DNA of 64,000 bases, taken from positions 248,001 to 312,000 of the forward strand of contig JAQSDU010000020.1 in assembly GCA_029946065.1 (NCBI GenBank). The letters run 5' to 3'. The notes beneath the pieces were generated by a model. It had not been told where the DNA came from and ran no database searches. It worked only from the letters and a program-made list of their open reading frames with translations. Within the stretch, counting starts at the first letter, position 1, and every line of letters starts with the position of its first letter. Position numbers and translations under genes: made by a program. The DNA comes from Flavobacterium sp. (GTDB taxonomy: Bacteria; Bacteroidota; Bacteroidia; Flavobacteriales; Flavobacteriaceae). Shown here piece after piece: positions 25,795 to 34,555 of this stretch.

Positions 25795-28719
25795 ATGAAA
25801 ACAATTTACAAAAAGTTGTTAATTTTATTACTGCTGCTTCCGTTTAGTGTTCTGGCTCAGAGCACTTTAACTGGAACTGTTCTTGAAAAATCGACAGGAC
25901 AGCCATTACCGGGAGTAAATGTAACAATTCAGGGTACCACAAACGGTACTTCTACAGATTTTGATGGAAAATTTACCCTGTCAAATGTTAAGAATGGAAG
26001 CGTCATCGTTTTCTCTTATATCGGGTACAAAGACCTTATTCAAAACTACACAGGACAAAAATCCGTAAATGTCTCTATGGAAGAGAATGCAAGTGAATTG
26101 CAAGAAGTTGTGGTTCAGGTTGGTTACGGAACAGTTCGCAAAAAAGACGCGACTGGTTCTGTTTCTACTATTGGAACAAAAGACTTTAACAAGGGTGCAG
26201 TGGTTACGACGGAAAATCTCCTTAACGGTAGAATTGCAGGCGTAACAGTAAACACTAGCGGTGCTCCAGGTTCTGGTTCTCAAATCAGGATTCGTGGCGG
26301 TGGCTCTCTTAATGCTAGCAATGACCCGCTTATCGTGATCGATGGGTTGCCATTGGAGAACAGCACCAATACGGGTTCTACTTCATTTTTAGCTTCATTA
26401 AATCCAACAACTGTTGAGTCTATTACAGTTTTAAAAGACGCTTCGGCTACTGCGATTTACGGTTCACGCGCCTCGAATGGTGTAATCATTATTACTACTA
26501 AAAAAGGAGGTAAAGACCTTGCAATGGATTATAACATCCAGTATGGTGCAGGTAAGCTAGTTAAGACTTTAGATGTTTTTAGTGCTGATGACTTCAGGGC
26601 TTTGGTTACAGAAAGGCTTCCGGGTCAGGTGGCTAAATTAGGTAATGCTAATACAGATTGGCAAAAAGCCATATACAGAAATACAGACTTAATTGACCAA
26701 AGTCTTACATTGCGCGGGAGTTTATTCAAAAAAATACCAACGCGTTTGACTTTTGGAAGAACTTACCAAGAAGGCTTGCGTCTGACCAACTCTTTTACAA
26801 GAAATACGGTTGGATTGGCGTTGAATCCTAATTTTTTCAACGATTATTTAAAAGTAAGAGTGAATGCAAATTACGCTAACGAAAACAGTAGATTTGCTGA
26901 TGGAGTTGAAGGGACGGCAATTACTTTTGATCCGACACAGCCAGTTTATGATGCGAATTCGCCTTATGGGGGTTATTTTCAATATTATTCAGGTAATGCA
27001 TTGCAAAGTAATGTAGGCAGAAACCCGGTAGCACAATTAGAGCAGACATTCGATACTGGTTACAACAACAGATTGTTCGGAAATGTCGAATTGGATTATA
27101 AGTTCCATTTCTTCCCAGCTTTAAGGGCGGTAATCAATCTTGGTTTTGACGAATCTCACGGACAAAGAACAAGACTTGTTGGTCCGGATGCAGGTTCTGC
27201 TCCAAGCAATAACAATATTCCTTTTGGAGGAAACGAGTTCAGTACAGGTTTGCAAAGAACCAAATTGCTTGATGGCTATTTGATGTATTCCAAAACTTGG
27301 AATGATCTTGCTTTTGATTTCCAAGCGGGTTATTCTTATCAGAAAAGTGAAGCAAGATACTACAGTACAGGTAACGTTTTAGATCCAAATCTTCCGGATA
27401 CTTTTCCTGAAACATTTACAGCTACAGATGTAGTGCTTATTGGTTATTTTGCTAGAACTAATATTACCTATAAAAACTTCTTACTTACGTTATCTGCAAG
27501 AAGAGATGGTACCTCACGATTCAGCAAAGAAAACAGATGGGGTAATTTCCCTGCTGCTGCTTTAGCATGGAAACTAAAAGATGCTCTTTTCAAAGACAGC
27601 AAATTGGTTTCTGATATGAAATTAAGATTGGGTTATGGTGTAACGGGTCAACAAAATTTTCCGTCTAATAACTTATACCTTCAGAAAGTGAATACCGGTA
27701 GTGGAAGTTCACAATACTATTTTGGAAATACAGCTACTCCAATTGCGATTACTGAGGCTTACAACACGCAAATTAAATGGGAAGAGGCTACAACTTATAA
27801 TGTAGGCTTGGATTACGGGTTTGCAAATAATAGGATTACCGGTTCGATTGATGCGTTTTACAGGGATACAAAAGATTTGATCCAATTGGCACCAGTGCCA
27901 GATGGAAGCAACTTTTCTAACTTCTTATTGCAGAATATCGGAAAAATGAAAACAAGAGGTATCGAATTTTCATTGAGTGCAGATATTTTCAAATCGGAGA
28001 AAGGTTTTAACTGGAATGCTACTTTTAATGCTGCTAAAGCCGAAAGAAGGATTACAAAACTTTCAGGAGGTACAGATCTTTTCGTTGGCGACAACATTGC
28101 TGGTACTGGGACTCCAGGAGAAATTCATAGGGTTGGATTTACGCCATACTCATTCTACGTTTACAAACAACTATACGATACAGATGGTCATCCAATCGAA
28201 GGTGCTTATGCAGATTTGAATGGCGACGGAATCAAAAATGACTTGGACAGGTATGTTTATAAAAACCCTGATCCGGATGTTACTTTAGGTTTTGCGTCAA
28301 ATATGAATTACAGAAACATTGATTTCTCTTTCAATCTTCGTGCAAGCCTTGGAAATCGTGTTTTCAACGGTGTAAATGCAGGGAACGCACAGTATGCATT
28401 GTTGCAAAACGGAACGGCTTTAAACAACCTTCCGACTGCCGTTACTGAAACTGGATTTACTACTACATCTAATGTATTATTATCTGATATTTATGTTGAA
28501 AATGCTTCTTTCCTAAGAATGGACAATATCACTCTTGGATATACTTTCCCTAAATGGTTAGAAGGAAAAGCATCATTGAGATTGTCTGCTGGCGTTCAAA
28601 ACGCATTCATACTTACCAAGTATAGCGGATTGGATCCTGAGATTACCAACAACGGGCTTGACAAAACGATTTATCCAAGACAGCGTACGATACTGGTTGG
28701 GGCTAATATAAAATTTTAA
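25795..28719 (+). CDS. susC: SusC/RagA family TonB-linked outer membrane protein
   Basis: A TonB-dependent outer-membrane transporter that forms the pore of a SusCD nutrient importer, here predicted to take up maltodextrins. The 974-residue protein has a signal peptide (MKTIYKKLLILLLLLPFSVLAQ). An N-terminal carboxypeptidase-regulatory-like beta domain follows (residues 23-100, GTVLEKSTGQPLPGVNVTI). The plug domain comes next (VVVQVGYGTVRKKDATGSV, then IRIRGGGSLNASNDPLIVIDG and KDASATAIYGSRASNGVIII), and the 22-strand barrel ends in ...VGANIKF with a terminal Phe. Those plug motifs are diagnostic for SusC rather than other TonB receptors. It is followed after 10 bp by susD. A LacI-type palindrome lies upstream. 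The length is normal and nothing looks broken. Confidence 0.96.
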   Translation: MKTIYKKLLILLLLLPFSVLAQSTLTGTVLEKSTGQPLPGVNVTIQGTTNGTSTDFDGKFTLSNVKNGSVIVFSYIGYKDLIQNYTGQKSVNVSMEENASELQEVVVQVGYGTVRKKDATGSVSTIGTKDFNKGAVVTTENLLNGRIAGVTVNTSGAPGSGSQIRIRGGGSLNASNDPLIVIDGLPLENSTNTGSTSFLASLNPTTVESITVLKDASATAIYGSRASNGVIIITTKKGGKDLAMDYNIQYGAGKLVKTLDVFSADDFRALVTERLPGQVAKLGNANTDWQKAIYRNTDLIDQSLTLRGSLFKKIPTRLTFGRTYQEGLRLTNSFTRNTVGLALNPNFFNDYLKVRVNANYANENSRFADGVEGTAITFDPTQPVYDANSPYGGYFQYYSGNALQSNVGRNPVAQLEQTFDTGYNNRLFGNVELDYKFHFFPALRAVINLGFDESHGQRTRLVGPDAGSAPSNNNIPFGGNEFSTGLQRTKLLDGYLMYSKTWNDLAFDFQAGYSYQKSEARYYSTGNVLDPNLPDTFPETFTATDVVLIGYFARTNITYKNFLLTLSARRDGTSRFSKENRWGNFPAAALAWKLKDALFKDSKLVSDMKLRLGYGVTGQQNFPSNNLYLQKVNTGSGSSQYYFGNTATPIAITEAYNTQIKWEEATTYNVGLDYGFANNRITGSIDAFYRDTKDLIQLAPVPDGSNFSNFLLQNIGKMKTRGIEFSLSADIFKSEKGFNWNATFNAAKAERRITKLSGGTDLFVGDNIAGTGTPGEIHRVGFTPYSFYVYKQLYDTDGHPIEGAYADLNGDGIKNDLDRYVYKNPDPDVTLGFASNMNYRNIDFSFNLRASLGNRVFNGVNAGNAQYALLQNGTALNNLPTAVTETGFTTTSNVLLSDIYVENASFLRMDNITLGYTFPKWLEGKASLRLSAGVQNAFILTKYSGLDPEITNNGLDKTIYPRQRTILVGANIKF

Positions 28720-28729
28720 ATAAAAGACT

Positions 28730-30325
28730 ATGAAAAAAATGAATTTTAACTTTCTTTACATCCTCTTGATGTTCACGGTGCTTCAGTCCTGTGAGAGTGA
28801 TATGGATGTAATATCAAAAGATGATGATGTTCTATCTCCGGAACAACTGTTCAGTACGCCGGAAGGTTACAAGCAGTCTTTGGGAGGTGTTTACGGAAAC
28901 CTTTCCCTTACAGGAACTGGTGACGCGGGTTCGTCTTTCCTTTCAGGAATTGATGCTGGAACGAGTAACTTTAACAGATGCTTATGGTATCTTCAAGACC
29001 TTACTACAGATGAGGTAATTTGGAGTTATGAAAATGACGCGGGAACTGCAGATTTACAAAGAACAATCTGGACAGCAGACAACCCTTTACTTTTGGGTAT
29101 GTTTAGTAGAACAATGGCAGAAATAGCCTTGGCAAATGAATTCTTGAGACAAACTTCAGAATCTAAAGTAGCCTCAAGAGGTAACACAGATGCTGTTTTC
29201 CTTGCCAATGTCGCAGATTACCGAAATGAAGTTAGGGTTTTAAGGGCTTATGCTTATTATAACATGATGGATTTATTTGGTAAAGCACCTTTTTTAACAG
29301 AGTCAGATCCTGTTAACTTTGCCGGTCCTGAATACAGCAGACAACAACTTTTTGATTTTGTCGAAAGTGAACTGACTGAAGTAATTCCAAGCCTTAAAGC
29401 GGCAAAGACGAACGAATTCGGAAGAATTGACAAAGCATTCGCGCAAATGGTATTGGCAAAAATATACCTTAATGCCGAAGTATATACTGGTACGCCAATG
29501 TATGATAAATGTGCTGAGCAGTGTAGTGCTATCATCGCAAGCGGATACAGTTTAGAAACCAATTATTTAGACAATTTTAAATCAGACAACCAGACTTCGT
29601 CTGAAATGATTTTTACATTACAGTCTGATGGTCAGGTGACACAAAATTATGGTGCTACAACTGTTATGGTTAATGGTTCAGTAGGTTCAATTGAGCAAAA
29701 TGGTACTTCTTTAGGCGTTGCGTCAGGTGGATGGGGCGGAGCGCTTCGTTTGAGAAAACAATTCGTTCAGAAATTTGACGGAAGTGACTTCAACGGAGAC
29801 GCTAGAAAAACTATTATTTCCGGAACAAGAAGTATTGATATTGCAGATATCGCTAACAGGGATCAAGGTTATGTACTTGCGAAATATTCAAATGTATCTT
29901 CAACGGGTACAGCAGGTCCAAGCTCAACTTTTGTGGATACTGACTTTCCTTTATTCCGTTTGGCCGACGTTTATCTAATGTATGCTGAATGTGCTGCAAG
30001 AGGGGCGGGAATAGTTGCGCAAGGAACGGATTATGTAAACATGCTTAGAGAAAGAGCGCACAATGGTTCTACCGTAGCTGACATTAATGATAATGAATTG
30101 ACACTTGACTTCATCCTTGACGAAAGAGCTAGAGAACTGCACTGGGAAGCACACAGAAGACAAGATCTTATCCGTTTCGGTAAATTTACCGGAGGCAGCT
30201 ACAACTGGGCATGGAAAGGAAATGGTGCTAATGGTATCGCTATTTCGAATAACAGAAAATTGTTTCCAATCCCAACAGGCTCATTGAATGCCAACCAAAA
30301 CCTAACACAAAATCCTGGTTACTAA
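28730..30325 (+). CDS. susD: RagB/SusD family nutrient-binding outer membrane lipoprotein
   Basis: The surface lipoprotein that caps the SusC pore and binds glycan. The 531-residue protein has a lipoprotein signal with lipobox LQSC (Cys21). The SusD N-terminal region (SPEQLFSTPEGYKQSLGGVYGNL) and the TPR-rich core follow (RVLRAYAYYNMMDLFGKAPFLT near 170). The C-terminal family hallmark is near residue 455 (LDFILDERARELHWEAHRRQDLIRFGKF). It starts 10 bp after susC, so the two are co-transcribed and form a complex. Starch or maltodextrin specificity is inferred from the linked amylases; the binding-site residues themselves cannot be assigned with certainty. Confidence 0.95.
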   Translation: MKKMNFNFLYILLMFTVLQSCESDMDVISKDDDVLSPEQLFSTPEGYKQSLGGVYGNLSLTGTGDAGSSFLSGIDAGTSNFNRCLWYLQDLTTDEVIWSYENDAGTADLQRTIWTADNPLLLGMFSRTMAEIALANEFLRQTSESKVASRGNTDAVFLANVADYRNEVRVLRAYAYYNMMDLFGKAPFLTESDPVNFAGPEYSRQQLFDFVESELTEVIPSLKAAKTNEFGRIDKAFAQMVLAKIYLNAEVYTGTPMYDKCAEQCSAIIASGYSLETNYLDNFKSDNQTSSEMIFTLQSDGQVTQNYGATTVMVNGSVGSIEQNGTSLGVASGGWGGALRLRKQFVQKFDGSDFNGDARKTIISGTRSIDIADIANRDQGYVLAKYSNVSSTGTAGPSSTFVDTDFPLFRLADVYLMYAECAARGAGIVAQGTDYVNMLRERAHNGSTVADINDNELTLDFILDERARELHWEAHRRQDLIRFGKFTGGSYNWAWKGNGANGIAISNNRKLFPIPTGSLNANQNLTQNPGY

Positions 30326-30355
30326 AAAATTGTAAAATAGATAAAAATTAAAAAA

Positions 30356-31408
30356 ATGAAAAAAATAGTAAAATGTATATTAGCAATTACCCTTTTTGCA
30401 GGTTTTGCTTCTTGTGAAGACGAACAGGATCTTGTTTATTCAAGTCCGGAAGGTTCTTTTGATATTCTTTCTCCGGTTTCAGGCGAAGGCATTGTGCTAA
30501 GTCCAGATACTCCAACAAATCCAGGATTGTCTCTTACATGGTCTGCTATGAATTATGGTGCAGATACTCAGGTAACCTATGATGTTCAGGTTGACAAAAG
30601 CGGAGACGATTTTGACACTCCGATTACCTTAACTTCAACAACAAATACTTATGCAAGTGTGACCTCTGATGCACTTAATGGAGCAACTGCTGCGGCAGGA
30701 CTTGCACCATTTTCACAAGGTGGTCTTGAAGTAAGAGTACGTGCTACAGTTGGTACTACAGGCAGTCAAGAATCTTTTTCAACTGTAATTACTTACTTGG
30801 TAACACCATATTCAACTGATTTGCCAAAATTGGCGGTTCCTGGTAATCATCAAGGATGGAATCCTCCAACAGCACCAACTATCGCTTCTTCTGCTTTCGG
30901 TGAAACAGATTATGAAGGGTTTTTATGGCTTGATGGTGGATTTAAATTTCTTTCTCCTGATGCCGCGGGTAACTTCAACTGGGGTACTACGGACTGGGGT
31001 GATGACGGTACATTCTCTGGCGTTATGGCAGATGGTGGTGGCGAAACAGATGCTCAAGCTGCTGCAGGTTACTACAGAGTAAGGGCTAATACGACTACAT
31101 TGCTTTACACTGTTGAGCCAATGTCTTGGGGTATTGTTGGAGCTGCTACGCCTGGTGGTTGGGGTGGAAGTACACCTTTAACCTATAACGCTACCAACAA
31201 AACTTGGGAAGGCGATATGACGTTAACCGCAGGTGAATTTAAGTTCCGTGCAAATGATGCTTGGACTGTAAACTTCGGTGGCGATCCAGATGGAGATGGT
31301 TCTATGAACTATGACGGTCCAAACTTGGTTGCTGAAGGCGGAAACTTCCATGTTGTTCTCGATTTGAGCAATCCAAGAAAATATACTTACAGTTTAAACG
31401 CAAACTAA
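30356..31408 (+). CDS. SusE-like outer membrane starch-binding lipoprotein
   Basis: A surface glycan-binding lipoprotein of the SusE/SusF kind, 350 residues. The signal ends in the lipobox FASC (Cys20) and is followed by an acidic EDEQD stretch. The N-terminal half is an immunoglobulin-like SusE domain (LTWSAMNYGADTQVTYDVQ, with paired strands to about 150). The C-terminal half holds two carbohydrate-binding-like repeats rich in Trp and Gly (GNHQGWNPPTAPTIA near 162 and GAATPGGWGGSTPLTYN near 262). Each has the shape of SusE/F starch-binding modules. It lies 30 bp after susD. There is only one such protein here, in place of the separate SusE and SusF of Bacteroides. A hairpin terminator follows it. 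Confidence 0.9.
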   Translation: MKKIVKCILAITLFAGFASCEDEQDLVYSSPEGSFDILSPVSGEGIVLSPDTPTNPGLSLTWSAMNYGADTQVTYDVQVDKSGDDFDTPITLTSTTNTYASVTSDALNGATAAAGLAPFSQGGLEVRVRATVGTTGSQESFSTVITYLVTPYSTDLPKLAVPGNHQGWNPPTAPTIASSAFGETDYEGFLWLDGGFKFLSPDAAGNFNWGTTDWGDDGTFSGVMADGGGETDAQAAAGYYRVRANTTTLLYTVEPMSWGIVGAATPGGWGGSTPLTYNATNKTWEGDMTLTAGEFKFRANDAWTVNFGGDPDGDGSMNYDGPNLVAEGGNFHVVLDLSNPRKYTYSLNAN

Positions 31409-31427
31409 TTTTCTTACAAATTAATAT

Positions 31428-31460
31428 AAAAAGGGCTCTCTTAATGGAAAGCCCTTTTTT
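31428..31460 (+). terminator. Hairpin terminator between the SusE-like gene and the surface amylase gene
   Basis: A 10-bp stem (AAAAAGGGCT and AGCCCTTTTT) has a 12-nt loop and ends in a T-run, 19 bp after the SusE-like stop codon. It lies 15 bp before the amylase gene. Since no separate promoter is obvious, it may act as a partial terminator that lowers amylase expression relative to susCDE. Confidence 0.8.
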
Positions 31461-31475
31461 CAATTTTTAAAAGCT

Positions 31476-34379
31476 ATGAAAAAAATTTACATATTAGCTT
31501 GGCTTTTGGGACTTGTCTCCCTCAATTCATTTGCTCAGGTTACTATAACCCCGAGCGTTTTTAACGTTACAGATCAAATTACAATTACTGTATCATTCGC
31601 TTCTACAACTTGTAATACGATGGGTGCTTCACCCGCCAAAGTATACATGCATGCAGGTATTGGTGATGATAATAATGCCTTTGGATTCGGACAAGTTATT
31701 GGTAACTGGGGTATGGATGACGGAGTAGGCCAAATGACAAATAATGGTAATGGTACTTATAGTAAAACAATTACGCCAAGTACTTACTTTAACCTAAATG
31801 CTACTGAACAGGTTAATGCTACAAAAATGGGAATGGTTTTCCGTAATGCTAATGGCTCTCAAACCAGAAAAGACCCAGCTACTTCTTGCGGTGATTTTAT
31901 CGTGAATGTAGGGGTGTTTCAGGCTACTTTAAACACACCTGCAGTAAATAGCACAACAATAATTAATTCTGGAGGCAGCATGAATATTACCGCCAATAAT
32001 ACCAATGGAAACGCTAGTTATGTTTTAAAATCTAACGGCGTAATTATTGACACGAACCCTGCCACTGCTTCGTATGCATTTAATCACACGAACATATTGG
32101 CTAATCAGAGTTATTCACTTGAGATTACGCAAGGCGCTACTACAAATGTAAAAGCATTTGCAGTATTGGTAAATCCTACAACCGTTACAGCCGCGGTTCC
32201 GGCAGGTATGGAAGATGGTATTAATTATAATACAACAGATACTTCAAAAGCGACACTTGTATTGACCGCACCCGGCAAAGATTTCGTATATATCGCCGGA
32301 AGTTTTAACAATTGGCAACCGAATTCCGATTATGCGATGAAGAAAGATCCTAATTTTGCCACCAATGGTAAATTCTGGCTTGAACTCACCGGATTGACAC
32401 CACAACAAAATTATACCTACCAATATTGGGTAGTCGATATGACACCGTTCACCAATTCACCGGCATTGGTAAAAACAGCAGATCCATTTTCAACTTTGGT
32501 CGTGAATTCTTATGATGATCCTTATATTCCAGCTTCAACATATCCAAATATTCCAGCTTATCCCGCAGGACAAAGTAGGGATGTAACGGTACTTCAAACC
32601 GCACAAACGCCTTATAACTGGCAGGTGACCAATTTCGTAAAACCAAAAAAAGAAGACCTGATTGTTTATGAAGTTTTAGTACGAGATTTTGATGCTAACA
32701 GAAGCTATCAAAACCTAATTGACAAAATCGATTATTTTAAAAACTTGCATATCAATGCGATCGAATTAATGCCTGTTATGGAGTTTGAAGGCAACGAAAC
32801 TTGGGGTTACAATACGTCATTTCATATGGCTTTGGATAAATTTTATGGGCCTTCTTATAAATTAAAAGAGTTTATTGATTTGTGTCATCAAAATGGAATT
32901 GCAGTAATTCTCGACGTTGCATTGAACCATGCTTTCGGAAGGAATCCAATGGTAAGAATGTGGATGAAAGATCCGGATGGAGACGGTTGGGGTGATCCAA
33001 GTGCTGAAAATCCATATTTTAATGAATTTGCAAAACATAGTTATGGTGTGGGTAGTGATTTTAACCATTCGTCGGCATTTACAAAAACTTATGTGAAGAG
33101 AGTTGAAAAACAATGGATACAAGAATATAAGATTGACGGTTTCCGTTGGGATTTGACCAAAGGATTTACGCAAGCTTGTTCCGCAGGAGACGATACTTGT
33201 ACCAATAGCTCACAGCCAGACAGGGTACTCATCCTGAAAGACTATGCGGATTATTCATGGAGTCTCGACCCAACACACTACGCCATTTTTGAGCATCTTG
33301 GTTCTGCCGCAGAGGAACAGCAATGGGCCAATTACCGAATCAATGAAACGCCGAGCAAAGGGGTGATGATGTGGGGAGAAATGACATACCCTTATACTCA
33401 ACTTATGGAAGGGTTTGCTACTGGTGCCGATTTGAGCAACTTAAATCTTTCCAATCACGGATTTACTGCAAAAAGACTTTTGTCTTATCCGGAAAGCCAT
33501 GATAAAGAAAGGCTGGTTTATAGTGCTATGACTTATGGAAATGCAGCAGGAACTTCACCTCCAAACAACAACCTTAATAATTCATTGGCAAGAATGTCGA
33601 GTATTGGCGCCATCAATATTCTTGTTCCAGGGCCTAAAATGATTTGGCATTTCGCAGATTTAGGATATGACGATTCCATTTTCCTTTGTAATAATGGTAC
33701 TGTTAATACTGATTTTGATATTACAACAGGAGATTGCAAACTAGATACGAAAGTGCAAGAGCAATGGACTAATAGTTGGCTCACGGTTCCTGCGAGATTA
33801 CAGATATACAATGACTGGGCAAGGATGATACAGTTGAAAATTAACGAGCCGGTTTTTGAAGGTAATTTCACTATTAGCCCTGATGCCAATAATATCAAGC
33901 AACGAATTTATGTTTATGACGATGCATTGCCAGCAACAAGCCTAAAAAATGTTGTAATTATTACCAATTTTTCAGTTGCTTCACAAAATGTTAATCCTAG
34001 TTTTCCTTACACAGGAACATGGTACAACCTGATGGACAATACGTCTATAAACGTAACCAATGTTACGGCTACAATTGCTGTTCCAGCAGGTGGCTTCAGG
34101 GTTTACGGCAACAAACAAGCTTTGTTAGGAACGGAAGATTTTGAAATGAATCCGAAAATAAGCCTATCGCCAAACCCGTCGTCCAATTATTTTACGATTA
34201 ACGCAGCTACAACCAATGTTCAGATTTTCTCAATCACAGGACAATTGATAAAAAGCTTCAAAAATACTTTTACAACCACAACACAGTTTGATGTAAGCGA
34301 CCTGAACAAAGGTGTTTATATCGTCAAAGCGACAGACGACAACAATCGCGAGTCATCAATGAAACTGATGAAACAATAA
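31476..34379 (+). CDS. T9SS-secreted GH13 alpha-amylase
   Basis: A secreted or cell-surface alpha-amylase of 967 residues. After the signal peptide (MKKIYILAWLLGLVSLNSFAQ) come two beta-sandwich domains. A CBM48/isoamylase-N-like domain (VYIAGSFNNWQPNSDY near 271) precedes the GH13 barrel, which starts near 396 (IVYEVLVRDFDANRSY). The likely catalytic residues are Asp559 (YKIDGFRWDLTKG), Glu606 (YAIFEHLG) and Asp676 (YPESHDKERL). The C-terminal 75 residues form a type A T9SS sorting domain (LSPNPSSNYF, LNKGVYIVKATDD). It is the only glucanase here with a T9SS signal, so it is the likely first step of starch attack outside the cell. It is fourth in the plus-strand operon, behind an internal terminator. 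Confidence 0.93.
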   Translation: MKKIYILAWLLGLVSLNSFAQVTITPSVFNVTDQITITVSFASTTCNTMGASPAKVYMHAGIGDDNNAFGFGQVIGNWGMDDGVGQMTNNGNGTYSKTITPSTYFNLNATEQVNATKMGMVFRNANGSQTRKDPATSCGDFIVNVGVFQATLNTPAVNSTTIINSGGSMNITANNTNGNASYVLKSNGVIIDTNPATASYAFNHTNILANQSYSLEITQGATTNVKAFAVLVNPTTVTAAVPAGMEDGINYNTTDTSKATLVLTAPGKDFVYIAGSFNNWQPNSDYAMKKDPNFATNGKFWLELTGLTPQQNYTYQYWVVDMTPFTNSPALVKTADPFSTLVVNSYDDPYIPASTYPNIPAYPAGQSRDVTVLQTAQTPYNWQVTNFVKPKKEDLIVYEVLVRDFDANRSYQNLIDKIDYFKNLHINAIELMPVMEFEGNETWGYNTSFHMALDKFYGPSYKLKEFIDLCHQNGIAVILDVALNHAFGRNPMVRMWMKDPDGDGWGDPSAENPYFNEFAKHSYGVGSDFNHSSAFTKTYVKRVEKQWIQEYKIDGFRWDLTKGFTQACSAGDDTCTNSSQPDRVLILKDYADYSWSLDPTHYAIFEHLGSAAEEQQWANYRINETPSKGVMMWGEMTYPYTQLMEGFATGADLSNLNLSNHGFTAKRLLSYPESHDKERLVYSAMTYGNAAGTSPPNNNLNNSLARMSSIGAINILVPGPKMIWHFADLGYDDSIFLCNNGTVNTDFDITTGDCKLDTKVQEQWTNSWLTVPARLQIYNDWARMIQLKINEPVFEGNFTISPDANNIKQRIYVYDDALPATSLKNVVIITNFSVASQNVNPSFPYTGTWYNLMDNTSINVTNVTATIAVPAGGFRVYGNKQALLGTEDFEMNPKISLSPNPSSNYFTINAATTNVQIFSITGQLIKSFKNTFTTTTQFDVSDLNKGVYIVKATDDNNRESSMKLMKQ

Positions 34380-34407
34380 ATTTGGGTTAGTTAATTGATT
34401 TTTAAAA

Positions 34408-34435
34408 TGGGCCTTTCCTTTATTGGAAAGGCTCA
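34408..34435 (+). terminator. Terminator of the plus-strand glucan operon
   Basis: An 8-bp core stem (GCCTTTCC and GGAAAGGC), extended by TG and CA flanks, has a six-base loop. A T-rich stretch of eight or more bases follows. It begins about 29 bp after the amylase stop codon. Confidence 0.87.
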
Positions 34436-34543
34436 TTTGTTTTTTTGTGAGCGTTTAAGATTTCAAGATATAAATTTTCTGTCTTAAAGCAAGCGGTCTA
34501 AAATCTTATAATCTTACAGTTTAAAAATCTCAAATAAACTTGC

Positions 34544-34551
34544 TAAATTTG
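34544..34551 (+). promoter_or_regulatory. Bacteroidota -7 box (TAAATTTG) abutting the AsmA-like gene start
   Basis: An exact match to TAnnTTTG ends four bases before the ATG at 34556. Transcription normally starts about 5-7 bp after this box, which would put the 5' end at or next to the start codon. No good -33 TTG is visible (TTTA is near the expected place). Confidence 0.5.
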
Positions 34552-34555
34552 TAGG

